Shown here in pieces: positions 35,433 to 46,190 of a DNA stretch of 64,000 nucleotides (the stretch's first letter is position 1; each line of letters starts with the position of its first letter). The translations under genes were made by a program, and so were the position numbers. The notes beneath the pieces were generated by a model, which did no database searches, was not told where the DNA came from, and saw only the letters and a list, made by a program, of their open reading frames with translations. The stretch is from Atherix ibis. Its lineage: Eukaryota; Arthropoda; Insecta; Diptera; Athericidae. The DNA lies in contig OY282606.1 of assembly GCA_958298945.1 (NCBI GenBank), positions 25,455,740 through 25,519,739 of the forward strand, written 5' to 3'.

Positions 35433-36717
35433 TGAGGTCTGTTTAAAAAGTATCGCGAATTTTGAATTTCCACGGGTTACGTATATTCGATTTTTGATTT
35501 TTTGTGACGTTATGTTGGTACTCATGTTTCTCACTTATGCCGACAAGTTCGGCCATTTGGCATGTTAAGTTAATTTTTGACAACTGCTTTGCTTGCACAT
35601 GTTTTGGCTTGTCTTCGATTTTTGCCCATTCCAAAAAATGGATTAAAGAATCTGTGTCAAATTTTTTGTTAAAAACAAAATTAATTGCGCGGACGCATTT
35701 CGAATGTTGACTGTGGCATATTGTGAAGCTACTTTGGACCGAAGCAACGTTTATCGGTGGTACAAAATGTTCTCAGAGGACCGAGAAGATTTGATGGACG
35801 AATAGCGTGCCGGACGCCCGAGCACGTCAACAACAGACGAAAACATTGATGAAGTGAAGAAAATAGGATTGGCCAATCGTCGAATCGACCGGCTCGTGCG
35901 ATTCGATTTTTTACCAATAATTTGGTGTGCAACGGGTCGCCGCGAAATTCGTACCAAAATTGCTCAATTTCGACCAAAAATAGCATCGCATTAACATTGC
36001 TAAGGAGTTGTTGGACTCCGTCCGCGACGACCTAAATTTGCTCAAGAGGGTCATAACTGATAACGAATCATGTGTTTATGTTTATGACGTGGAAAACAAA
36101 GCTCAATCATCCCAATGGAAGCTGCCGCACGAGCCAACACTGACAAAAGAGCGCCAAGTTCGGTCGAATGTGAAGGTTTTGCTTACAGTTTTCTTCAATT
36201 TCAGGGACGTGGTGTATCATGAGTTCTTGCCACAGGGTAGAACTGTCAATAAGGAATATTACCTGCAAGTTATGCGCAAGTTGCGAAAAGCAATCCGCCA
36301 GAAACGCTCGGATTTGTGGAAGAATAAAAATTGGCTTTTGCACCATAAATAAAGCCCCTGCTCACGTATCGTTTCTTGTGCGCAAATTTTTGGCCAAAAA
36401 CGCCACAATAATAATGCCTCAGCCACCGTATTCCCCAGATCTGGCCTCCTGTGACTTTTTCTTGTTCCCAAAACTGAAGAGCCCCATGAAAGGACGACGC
36501 TACGCTACGATTGAGGAGATAAAGACGGCATCGAAGGAGGAGCTGAACAAGATCACAAAAAATGATTTTTTAAAGTGCTTCGAAGATTGGAAAAAACGTT
36601 GGCGCAAGTGTATAATATCTGGTGGGGATTTTTTTGAAGGGGACAAAATACATATTCATAAATAAATAAATAATTTTTGAAAAAAAAACACAAAATTTGC
36701 GATTTGAACAGATCTCG
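35433..36717 (+). mobile_element. Full-length mariner of the CGAGGTCTGTTC family
   Basis: The ends are TGAGGTCTGTTTAAAAAGTA and GATTTGAACAGATCTCG, with TA on both sides (35431-35432 and 36718-36719). The length of 1285 bases is that of a complete mariner. It has none of the large deletions of its sisters. Confidence 0.92.
35638..36664 (+). pseudogene. Mariner transposase, full length but dead
   Basis: The family start ATG lies at 35638 but is followed immediately by a stop (GAT TAA). The N-terminal part is scrambled. From 36008 the frame reads LLDSVRDDLNLLKR with VITDNESCVYVYD where relatives have ITGDESWVYGYD, so the first catalytic Asp is lost. It continues LPQGRTVNKEYYLQVMRKLR to WKNKNWLLHH, where HHDNAPAH has become HHK followed by a stop, losing the second Asp. 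The last part (about 36360-36664) reads RKFLAKNATIIMPQPPYSPD, CDFFLFPKLKSPMKGRRYA and FEDWKKRWRKCIISGG, with the third Asp preserved. Confidence 0.88.
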
Positions 36718-39059
36718 TATAGGAGACAATGGAGATACCCGAAAGATTTTAAATTTTTCTTTGATAACGTTAACACTTTAGTTCTAAAAATTATATAAAG
36801 TGTAAAAAAATTGATGCAAAACTTTAATGCGATCAGCACCGTTCTATTTAACAAACAAAAATTGACTTCCTGTCAATCCCTGCCAATCATTTAGATGGTA
36901 CGTACGATCAAGTCATATGATGGTATGGTCAGTTTTGCCGTTGATTTGATGAAGTGTCATTGGATCATGGCATCTTCTGGCAGTACTGGATGAAGCTTCC
37001 ATACATGTCCTTGCTGATTTGTGCGCGCACCTTATTGGAAATAACCAAATGCTTAATGCCATCGATAATACTACCATAACAGTTATCCTTATTGATCTAT
37101 TTTTTCAAATAGCAATTAAAAATAAGAATTTATTCTCCAAACTATAAAATGGATTTGGTTAGTTAAAAAAAAATACTAGTTTTAAAAAAATAAATGTTTT
37201 CTTGATCTTGAAGAATTTTTTTTACAATTAAATTTTTTTTAAGTCAAATTGTAATTATTTTTTTTTAATTGTATTGAAAAGATTTTGGAAATCACCTTAA
37301 AAAAATGGGATCAATATTCAAAACAGTATGCGTTTGCGAATTTTCTAAGAAAAAAAAACAAAGATTTCTTAATAATTTGTTAGAATTTTGCAAAAGAAAA
37401 AAATTTTTTAAATTTAATTTTTATTGTTTTTGTTTAATCAGTTTAAATATTATCAAGCTTTTAAAAATATTTAGTATTGAAAAAAATATTAAACTAGTTT
37501 AGATATTTTACTAATATCTTAAGAATGTAAAAATCGTATATGACTAGGGATAAATTGTCATTTATCTCCGGAGTCTTTGGTTTTGAAATAATTACGAATA
37601 ATTAAAAATCAAAGAAAAAATAGTAATTATTGTTCATAGTAAAGTCTATAAAATGATGTGATAGAAGTAATTATGATGCGCATTTTTTACAAATTTCTGT
37701 GCATCTTCACACAGTGTTTTTGTACATCACATGCAATAATTAATGTCATTAATGGTTGAGATTAATGATAAGTAAATAAATACGTTTCTTTTTTGTATAG
37801 ATTGTCTTACCTTGACAGAAGATAAGGTATTCTGCTATTATTCTCATGGACAAGAACTATCAAGCCCAACAAAGTCAGAATTAGAAAAAATTCTACAATA
37901 TCTATACAAATAAATACAAAACTATTATGCTTAAAGAAATATTCTCTAGTATCTTATATTATGGTGTGTACATATATGACTATGTACATTGGAATCTTGT
38001 TGGCTCAATGACGTTATATAGAGGCTTCAATCAGCACATAATCTACAGAATATATTTGCTCAAATATAACAATGTGAAAATCAGCTAATCTTTAGGGAAA
38101 ACTATTCTACAAGAAACAATCGAATCAATTTAAACTTTGAGAAAATTTCTCCTTATGTTGTATCTTTGACACAGTTTTAGAAAAAAATTTCATTTTTAGA
38201 AGAATAACCTTTTAAGAAATGCAATAATCTACGTACATACTATTAGTCCACCAGGCCAACTAACTATTCAACTCTCTTCTATTGACTATTGTCTACAAGT
38301 GATTCAAGTTTTCCAAAGAAAGCTACTAATTATAAGATAATTTCCTGGAAATTCTCTTCTATAATTCTGTTTTTGTTTTACATATTCTTCATCTATTTTT
38401 ATTTATGTGAAAATTTCTTAAACTCATAGAATTTTGTTTATCAATAGTTTTAATTAAAAATCTAAGAATCTGCATAGCTTATTTTATGATAAATTTTTAG
38501 AGGCTAGGAGAATTACTTACAAATTATATATAAATAATTTCTCTCAATAAATCTTTATTCTAAATTATAATTTGAACAAATAATCTTTCCTTTAGAGAGA
38601 GTGCTTTTAATAAAAAGTAAAAATTTTATATAAAAAAGAACAAACATTCTATGATATATCAAAATTTAAAATTATTTTCTGTTTTTAAAAATAATTTTCT
38701 TTGTTTAAATTTTATTCAATAATGTATAAAATAAATAAAAATTAAATTAACTCAAAAAGCGGTAGAATTTTTCTACTTACAATCATCTTCGTTATAATGT
38801 CCATTGAAAAAATCATATTTAAAAATATTTTGTATTCGTCTTACCTGTAATAAATAAAAAAAAATTAATTATATTAATTAAAATTTTGTACGAATTATTC
38901 AAATAAAATGTTATATATTTTTTTAATTCGAAAAATATAACGATGTTATTTGACAATTATTCAACGTATATGTCATCCAAGGTAACATTAAGTTAAATTT
39001 AAAGTTTGCTATTTTTAATTATTAAGCATTTTATTTTAAATTATAAAAACTTTTACTAC
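36718..39059. other. No gene recognised; one unique island at 36880-37080
   Basis: The island is clearly less AT-rich. Both strands have open frames (plus: MVSFAVDLMKCHWIMASSG; minus: MALSIWLFPIRCAHKSARTC), and I cannot choose between them or name a family. The remainder is AT-rich, with many homopolymers and no repeat ends. Confidence 0.5.
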
Positions 39060-40140
39060 AACAGTGATTGTTCTGCCGAAGCCATGTTTTGCTAAATTTT
39101 CGGCGGATATGACTGTGAAAAAGCACGGCGGATATGACTGTGAAAAAGCCATTGTATCCGCAAAAAGTGACCATATGGTATGTACGAGTATTTTGGTCTG
39201 GAGGTATCATTACCCTCAGAAGTTTAATTCTGACCTCTGTGGCTGTATGATAACCAATTTTTTATTTGAACAAATTTCTTCGCTTGGTAAATATATCAAT
39301 AAGTAAAATTGCAGTATATAGGGCTCTGAAAACTCACAAGTGACTGCGGAGTAGCCATTGTATTCATAAAAAATAACTGCCTGTTTTGACCGTTACCGTC
39401 AATACTGAAAATTCCGACTACTATGGCCGTAGCTGACCAGCCTTTTCTAACATTACCTTGAAGATATTATTCTGAACTAACTTTTGCTGACTGTGAAAAA
39501 GCCATTGTATCCTCAAAAAGTGACTATATGGTGTCCATTTTGGTCGGAAGGTATCATTGGCCTATATTTATTTAAAAATGTATAAGTTCAATTCTGAGCT
39601 CAATGGCTGTATGATGACCAATATTTTTTTTACATAAACTTGAAGATTTGAATCTGAACCTACATTTTTCTGACTGTGAAAAAGCCATTGTATCCGCAAA
39701 AAGTGACTATATGGTATGGTGTCCATTTTGGTCCGAAGGTATCATTGGCCTAGATTTATTTAAAAATGTAGAAGTTTAATTCCAAGCTCAATGGTTGTAT
39801 GATGACCAATTTTTTTTTTTTGCATAAATATGAAGATTTTAATCTGGACCATGTGGTTTTAATAAAACTTTGCTACAAACCACATAACACAACGACTTTT
39901 TACTTAGTTACACGAAAAGTTTCTAGGACGCATAATTAATTATCCAACAAGATCGTACGATTTGACTCCGTTGGAACATTTTCTTATAAAACTCGGCAAA
40001 AAATCATATTTACAATGACAATCCCCAAACTTAAGAGTATTTAAAAATTAACAGCAGTGACGTAATGGATGAATTACTTCATAAAAAATTACCTCAAAAG
40101 GATCGTGTCCTGCAAGAAATCTGATAGAAATTTTTCAATA
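39060..40140 (+). repeat. Internally duplicated DD41D-like fossil, second long copy
   Basis: Sister of the copy at 31690. A 25-base unit containing CGGCGGATATGACTGTGAAA is directly repeated at 39101 and 39126. The GAAAAAGCCATTGTATC module appears near 39141, 39494 and 39677. The 3' tail repeats TCTAGGACGCATAATTAATT and SYDLTPLEHFL wording. No frame is intact. Confidence 0.6.
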
Positions 40141-40520
40141 ATATTATATTTATAGAAGTTCAATTCTGTGCTCTATTGCCGTTTTTTGCATAAACTTGAA
40201 GATTATAATCTGGACCATAAGTGGTCTCACTAAAATGGTGCTTTAATTCACATAATACGACAAATGCTGGCTTAATTGGGTGTAAAGTTGGCAGGACGTG
40301 CAATTCCGAGAGTTCGACTTTTTCTTATCTTCGCAAAAGATCATGTTTAGGCAAATCATCTCTAAATTTTAGATAATTTAAAAATCACCATCTGTCAAGT
40401 AATGGTCGAATTACAGCCCAAAAATATGCGAACCAGTTACCTTAAAAAAATTACCTTAAAACGATCGAGTAGTATTTGAATAATTTTATATTTTATACAT
40501 AATGGCAAAATTTAAGTAAT
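40141..40520 (+). repeat. Third DD41D-like fossil, adjoining the previous one
   Basis: It repeats the tail part of the family with a different degree of decay: CATAAACTTGAAGATTATAA, a GTTGGCAGGACGTGCAATT piece corresponding to the LGRIISR region, and a final ACATAATGGCAAAATTT tail. Confidence 0.5.
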
Positions 40521-42729
40521 ATATTTATTTAAAAAATTTTATCAAAGTCTATATTTAAAATTTATTTTTTTAACTTTCCATTTCAAAACGCATGCTGAAT
40601 TATTTACAAAAAATAAAGAAATGATTTACGAAAAAATTCAGAATGTTTAAGATTTCCAGCAAGAAAATTTTCTTTCTCTGATGAGTAAGCTTGATCAATT
40701 TTTTTTAGATAATTAACAAAATATCTAATGTTTTTTAAAAATATTAAATTTCTTATAATTATTCAAATATTTCGTTTTCATTCTTCTCTATGGTGACATA
40801 TTTTTTACCGAAAAGTAACTTATTTCACATACTAAATGATTTAAAAATGTCATTATTATTTAGATTTCAGATAGAAAAATGCAAAAATTTCTTGGACTAT
40901 TAAACTTTAGCAAATATTGTTCACCTTCAAATGTCCAAGAATGAATAATCTTCACCATCATTCATTCAATGAAAGAGGCAAAAAAAAATGAACACAAATC
41001 GAAAAATAAATACAAGTGAAAGTGTTTTGAGCTTTTAAATTTCATTGAATTTTAAAAATGCAATTTAGTTTTTAATTGTGAGAAAAGAAATTATATTAAA
41101 ATAAAATATAATTATAAGAAAGTAATATTAAAAACAAGGTCAATATTTTGAAATATTAGATTCGAAATAAACCTTCTAATACGCATTGAAAAGTGCACAC
41201 ACTAAAATATTAGTTCAAATGTTAACTCATAAATTTCATCCATACTTTTTTTAATATAAAAAGTTTTACTAAAAAAAAAATATTCAACAACTTTATTGGA
41301 ATAGTAGTTATTTTTTCAAATGCGGGTTATAAATATTGTGGAAAAACTAAAGACAAACTGAAAAATTAGAGTTTGTAAAAAATTCATGAACCTTGATAGA
41401 TTTTATGAGATTTTCCAAAAACAAAAGTTCACTTTCATTCTGCCAAATTTATATTTTCAATTACTGTATTTGGTAAGCTTTTCAGAAATAATTTTCTTTT
41501 TTTTCCCATGTATTAATAATTAGAAATTTTTTCTTTTTTTCTCTTAGACAGTATAATAATATTTTAATTACAGTTTATTCCGAATTTATCAAACATTGTC
41601 TACTTTAGCAAAATAATGAAATGCTCCAAAGAGATACATAAATACCAAAGTAAAAAGTTTTTTTTTTAAATTAATTTACCTGCCTACTAGTTTGGATAAA
41701 TCAAAAATGAATAATTCACTTTCATTTTGATTTTCACAACGAAAACGAAGAAATTGTCCAAATAGAAAATTTCCAAAGTGTATGAAAGAAAAATCAACTT
41801 TAATGAGTACGTACATAAGTAAACCCATTCAAAACTGAATTTCAGTTATTATTTATAAAATCGTAGGAAAATTTTTAGGTTACTCTAATTAAACTATTAT
41901 ATATATATATATATATTGATATTTGTTATAATGGGAAAAGTCTACCAAAAAATAAATTTCATACTCGCAACTTTATTGCGTTTTTGAACTTTACAGAAAA
42001 CCTGAACACATCTTCAATGTCATACCATCGATATTTTCGTGCGCATCATAGTGCTTTTAGGAGCATCAAAAATATTTAAAAAAAAAAAAAAAATAAACGT
42101 AAATAACTATTGACATTTGCAACTGGTTTCGATCTAATGATGGAAAATGTTTCAGAGCAGTTTTTAATGAAATGTATTTTTTTTCCGAAAAGGTTATTTA
42201 AAGGTTACTCCATTTGCACCGAAATAATTTCAAAATGTGTTCTGAGTTTACTTTTAATAGAAATAATAAATTTTCGTAACTCTATCTACCATCATCCTTT
42301 ATCTTTTGTCTTATACAGAAGCTTAAATATCAGAAATTAAACTCAAACTGGCAATAAAATATTTAAAAAATTAGGATTTTTCTACAATCTGAACTATTGG
42401 TTGATAATATCCGGTGGAGTAGATTTTCGAAGGCTATCATGTTACTCTTCGATGCAGTTCATTTTCGGTTAAATAAATGCAAAAATTTAAAAATTAAAAT
42501 CTTTCAAGCTTGATAATAAATAGTAAATAAAATGAAATGTTTCAATAATATCGTAATAATAATAATAAAAAAATATTCATATTTAATAGTAATAATTTCG
42601 AAAGATATTAAAAGGAAAAATAACAATATTTAGTTTAAGTGTTTGAATAAACATAATTTAGCATATTATATTACAGAGAGTTTAACTACAAAACACTTGC
42701 ATTCTAATTATAATAGTTTCTACAAAATT
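40521..42729. other. AT-rich DNA with an AT microsatellite
   Basis: A TA dinucleotide run lies at about 41897-41916. A unique, less AT-rich patch is at about 41990-42060. The open frame 42110-42340 has no recognisable motif. Confidence 0.55.
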
Positions 42730-42887
42730 GGTGATACTTTTGCAGTCACGTTACGCACTATATTTCCTTAAGCTATGAGGCTAATTTCTCACTCCTCGGA
42801 TATGAAAATAAACAAAGTTGTCGTATATGGGACTCGCAAAAACCTACAAGTGATTGTAGAAAAGCCATTGTATCCTTAAAAGTGATA

Positions 42888-43772
42888 CGAGGTCTGTTCA
42901 AAAAGAAACTCGAATTTTCTATATTTTCAAAAATTATCTATTTATTCATGAATATCTATTTTGTCCCCTTCAAATTAATCCCCACCAAATATTATACACT
43001 TGTGCAAACGTTTTTTCCAATCTTTAGAGCACTTCAAAAACCATTTTTTGTGATCTTGTTTAGCTGCTCCTTCGATGCCGTCTTTATCTCCTCAATCGTA
43101 GCGTAGCGTCGCGCTTTCATGAGGCTCTTCAGTTTCGGGAACAAAAAAAAGTCACAGGGGGTCAGATCTGGGGAATACGGTGGCTGCGGCATTATTAGTG
43201 TGTTGTTTTTGGCTAAAAATGGCAAAAGCCAATTTTTGTTCTTCCATAAATCGGGGCGTTTCTGGCGGATTGCTTTGCGCAACTTGCGCATAAATTGCAG
43301 GTAATATTTCTTATTGACAGTTCTACCCTGTGGCAAGAACTCATGATGAACCATGCCCCTGCAATCGAAGAAAACTGTAAGCAAAACCTTCACATTCGAC
43401 CGAACTTGGAGCGCTTTTTTCGGTCTTGGCTCGTGCGGCAGTTTCTATTGGGATGATTGAGCTTTGGTTTCAACGTCATAATCATAAACCCATGATTCGT
43501 TATGACCCTCTGGAGCAAATTTTGGTCGTGCGGACAGAGTTCAACAGCTCCTTAACAATGTTAATGCGATGCTGTTTTTGGCCGAAATTGAGCAAAAATC
43601 GAACACGTGCAAGCAAAGCAGCTGTCAAAAATTAACTGACCATTCAAAATGGTCGAACTTGTTGGCATAAGTGAAAAACAAGAGTACCAACATAACGCCA
43701 CAAAAAATCGAAAATCAAATATACGTAACCCGCGAAAATTTAAAATTTGCGATACTTTTTTAACAGACCTCA
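42888..43772 (-). mobile_element. Mariner (CGAGGTCTGTTC family), deletion derivative
   Basis: The ends CGAGGTCTGTTCAAAAAG and TTTTTTAACAGACCTCA are flanked by TA. The copy shares the internal junction TTTTTGCTCAATTTCG (near 43585-43600) with those at 3596 and 13429, and has a second deletion that removes the middle of the catalytic core. Confidence 0.88.
42942..43592 (-). pseudogene. Mariner transposase remnant, N-terminus and second Asp missing
   Basis: On the minus strand the frame 43034-43393 reads MKVLLTVFFDCRGMVHHEFL, PQGRTVNKKYYLQFMRKLRK, then WKNKNWLLPFLAKNNTLIM, where the second Asp motif (HHDNAPAH and the next residues) is deleted. PYSPDLTPCDFFLFPKLKS carries the third Asp. Upstream, the RDDPNLLQR and GYDVETKAQ regions are readable in other frames. 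The helix-turn-helix domain is absent through the shared deletion. Confidence 0.82.
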
Positions 43773-44070
43773 TATATTTATCTGAACAAAATTTCTTTCT
43801 TCCGAGCATTAATAATTGACCTCCAAGATCATGATACCGTTAGACTTTTTTATAGTAAACCCATGTAAAAGATTATGTTTATGCAGAAAATTTATAAATT
43901 TTATACTAATTGAAAACCACTACATTCGTCAAGGAATGACCGAATTACAGCATGAACTGAGTAAAAAAGTCTTAAAAAATTATCTCAAAAGAATCGTATC
44001 CTGTAAAAAGTCTTATTGTACCCATTAAAATAATGTTATAATATATGCTTAGTAAAAAGATCATGGCAAT

Positions 44071-44824
44071 ATAAAAATATCAAATTTTTATCGACATTTA
44101 GTTTTAAGTAAATTATATTAAACTGTACTTTCCGAAGTGAATATTGGATAATCCTATAACAAAAACGTTTTTTTTCCAAGATTCGAAGAATTTGAAATTT
44201 GCTCTATAAATTTATAGACAATTGCCATAATTTAGGCTTAAAAAAATTATTTCAAAGCTCATAAAATATAAAATTAGAAATTTATCGTACATAAAATAAA
44301 TCGGTTTAAGGTTAATGGGTACACATTAACCTTTAACCTATTTATTTGATGTACCTTAAACCAAAAATATTTGTAATCATTTAAAGATGCATAAATGATT
44401 CCTAAAACGAAATGTTAAAACGGATATTTTATCGAATTTCCATAATAAATTGAATTTAATAATTGTGGTTTGATAGAAATTTATAATGAAGTAAAATAAT
44501 ATATTATAAAATATTTCTTCTGCATAATAATATGTAATAAACCAACCAAGGTAGGAAGGATAATAAAAGATTAAATCACACTTACACGTGCAATTCGACT
44601 ACTAACAAATCAGTTACAGTTCATCAAACAATCGATTGTTGGTAGAATGACATGCCATTAACATGCATTTCTATGAGTTTTCTATTGATTTTCGAACTAC
44701 CTTATTTTTGTTTATCTATAAAAATATATTCACAACATAATCGCAATAACAAACATATTTCCAGACTCTCATATTAGTCAGCGGTTTATAGCAACTACGC
44801 ATAATGTCACTATACCGTTGAATA
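44071..44824. other. Unique DNA upstream of the tandem duplication
   Basis: No coding frame is supported. It contains the hairpin at 44287-44354. A patch around 44570-44840 is less AT-rich and unassigned. Confidence 0.5.
44287..44354. repeat. 68-base imperfect hairpin
   Basis: Two 31-base arms (44287-44317 and 44324-44354) pair with three mismatches around a six-base loop, GGTACA. Size and mismatches would fit a small-RNA precursor or the remnant of a tiny fold-back element. Sequence alone does not decide. Confidence 0.6.
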
Positions 44825-44914
44825 AGTAAAAGTCAATCGAAATCTTTACACTTAAAAATCTTGAAAAACTATCTTACGACTTTCTAAAATATGGTAACTC
44901 ATATACGTGGGCTA

Positions 44915-46190
44915 CTATATATATTTCTGGCCTAATAATGAAAATGCGAATATTTATCAACGAAAAAGGTTTTATTGTTTTTCAAAATATTCTCCATCAA
45001 GATTTATACACTTTTGCATGCGCTCAAACCAATTTTCGAAGCACTTTTTCCACTCCGATTGAGACACCTCCAAAACATGGTTTTTGAATGCTTCAACAGC
45101 ATCTTCTGGCGACGAAAATCGTTGACCACGCATTTTTTTCTTGATGTGTGGGAATAAAAAGAAGTCATTGGGTGCCAAGTCAGGGCTGTACGGAGGATGA
45201 CCCATCAATTCGACGTTTTGTCCGGTCAAAAAGGCGCTGGTTTGAGCCGATGTGTGAGAGCTCGCATTGTCATGGTGCACAATGATTCGACTTCTCTTGT
45301 TCGTTTTTCGAATTTCTCCGAAGACTTCAGGCAAACAAATGGTGGTGTACCACTCAGAATTGACCGTCCTACGTTGCACAAGCGGAACAGTCGCCACATG
45401 ACCAGTTTTGCCAAAGAAACAAGCGACCATTTGCTTCGAAGTGCTTCTTCCACGAACAACTTTCGTTGGATTTGACTCGTCTTGGAAGACCCACACGGTC
45501 GATTGCTGTTTTGTTTCGGGCTCATACGCATAGATCCATGATTCGTCACCTGTGACGATCTTATAAACGTCTTTTGAAGCACCGCGATCGTATTTTTTCA
45601 GCATTTCTTTACACCAATCCACACGAGCCTTTTTTTGAGCGATTGTCAAATTGTGCGGGATCCAACGAGAACAAACCTTTTTTACGGCCAGGTGTTCATG
45701 CAATATCGAATGTATGCTGGTGGGAGAAATGCCTAGGCATGCCTCTATCTCACGGTATGTCACATGACGGTCTTGCATTATCAGTTCACGTACGGCATCG
45801 ATGTTTTCTGGAACAACGGCTGTTTTTGGACGACCTTCACGGAATTCGTCTTTGAGCGAGCGTCGGCCACGATTGAATTCGTTGTACCAGTTTTTCACAG
45901 TGCTATAGGATGGTGCTTCATAGCCATACAAAGATTTAAGTTCATCGATGCACTCTTGTCGTGATAATCCACGTCGAAAGTTGTGAAAAATGATCGCACG
46001 AAAATGTTCACGAGTTAATTCCATTTTTTTGCCAAATTGATTTTTTCAAGTCACTGTAAACAACACAAATGATAGTCGTACGTCAAAACGTTCTGAGTAC
46101 GTTTATGCTAAAAAATGTCAAACTTTCCAATGGAAATGTCAGATCGCACCTGGCAACACTTAGTGTTGCCTAGGCCAGAAATATATATAG
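44915..46190 (-). mobile_element. Intact mariner, copy 1
   Basis: Inverted ends match perfectly over at least 25 bases (44910-44934 and 46171-46195), centred on CTATATATATTTCTGGCC, with TA at both borders. Just inside the right end lies the palindrome-like GGCAACACTTAGTGTTGCC. Confidence 0.93.
44972..46024 (-). CDS. Mariner transposase, intact (copy 1)
   Basis: A 350-residue DD34D transposase, the usual mariner length, excises and reinserts its element at TA sites in the nucleus. The start is the ATG at 46024 (MELTREHFRAIIFHNFRRGL). Residues 1 to about 115 form the paired helix-turn-helix DNA-binding region (YSTVKNWYNEFNRGRRSL, GISPTSIHSILHEHL). The linker motif is RWIPHNLT at 120-127. Catalytic Asp residues are at 160 (VTGDESWIY), 252 (VHHDNASSH) and 287 (PDLAPNDFFLF); 34 residues lie between the last two. 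No stop or frameshift is present. Coding sequence is markedly GC-richer than the surrounding DNA, suggesting recent arrival. Close relatives are widespread in insects; I do not assign the subfamily firmly. Confidence 0.96.
   Translation of the reverse strand: MELTREHFRAIIFHNFRRGLSRQECIDELKSLYGYEAPSYSTVKNWYNEFNRGRRSLKDEFREGRPKTAVVPENIDAVRELIMQDRHVTYREIEACLGISPTSIHSILHEHLAVKKVCSRWIPHNLTIAQKKARVDWCKEMLKKYDRGASKDVYKIVTGDESWIYAYEPETKQQSTVWVFQDESNPTKVVRGRSTSKQMVACFFGKTGHVATVPLVQRRTVNSEWYTTICLPEVFGEIRKTNKRSRIIVHHDNASSHTSAQTSAFLTGQNVELMGHPPYSPDLAPNDFFLFPHIKKKMRGQRFSSPEDAVEAFKNHVLEVSQSEWKKCFENWFERMQKCINLDGEYFEKQ

Larger units (their letters stand above)
42730..44070 (+). repeat. DD41D-like fossil interrupted by a mariner
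   Basis: The left part (to 42887) carries AAAAGCCATTGTATCCTTAA and the right part (from 43773) carries the family tail TATCTCAAAAGAATCGTATC. The mariner at 42888-43772 lies between them with TA on each side, so the fossil predates that insertion. Confidence 0.5.

Noticed and set aside
39064..39306. 80-codon frame rich in normal-looking residues
   Set aside because: The wording (KAIVSAKSDYMV-like) belongs to the out-of-frame reading of a DD41D-like fossil module; it is not a gene.
45226..45582. 118-codon frame inside the mariner (also at 48197-48553)
   Set aside because: It is a shadow of the intact transposase in another frame of the same strand.
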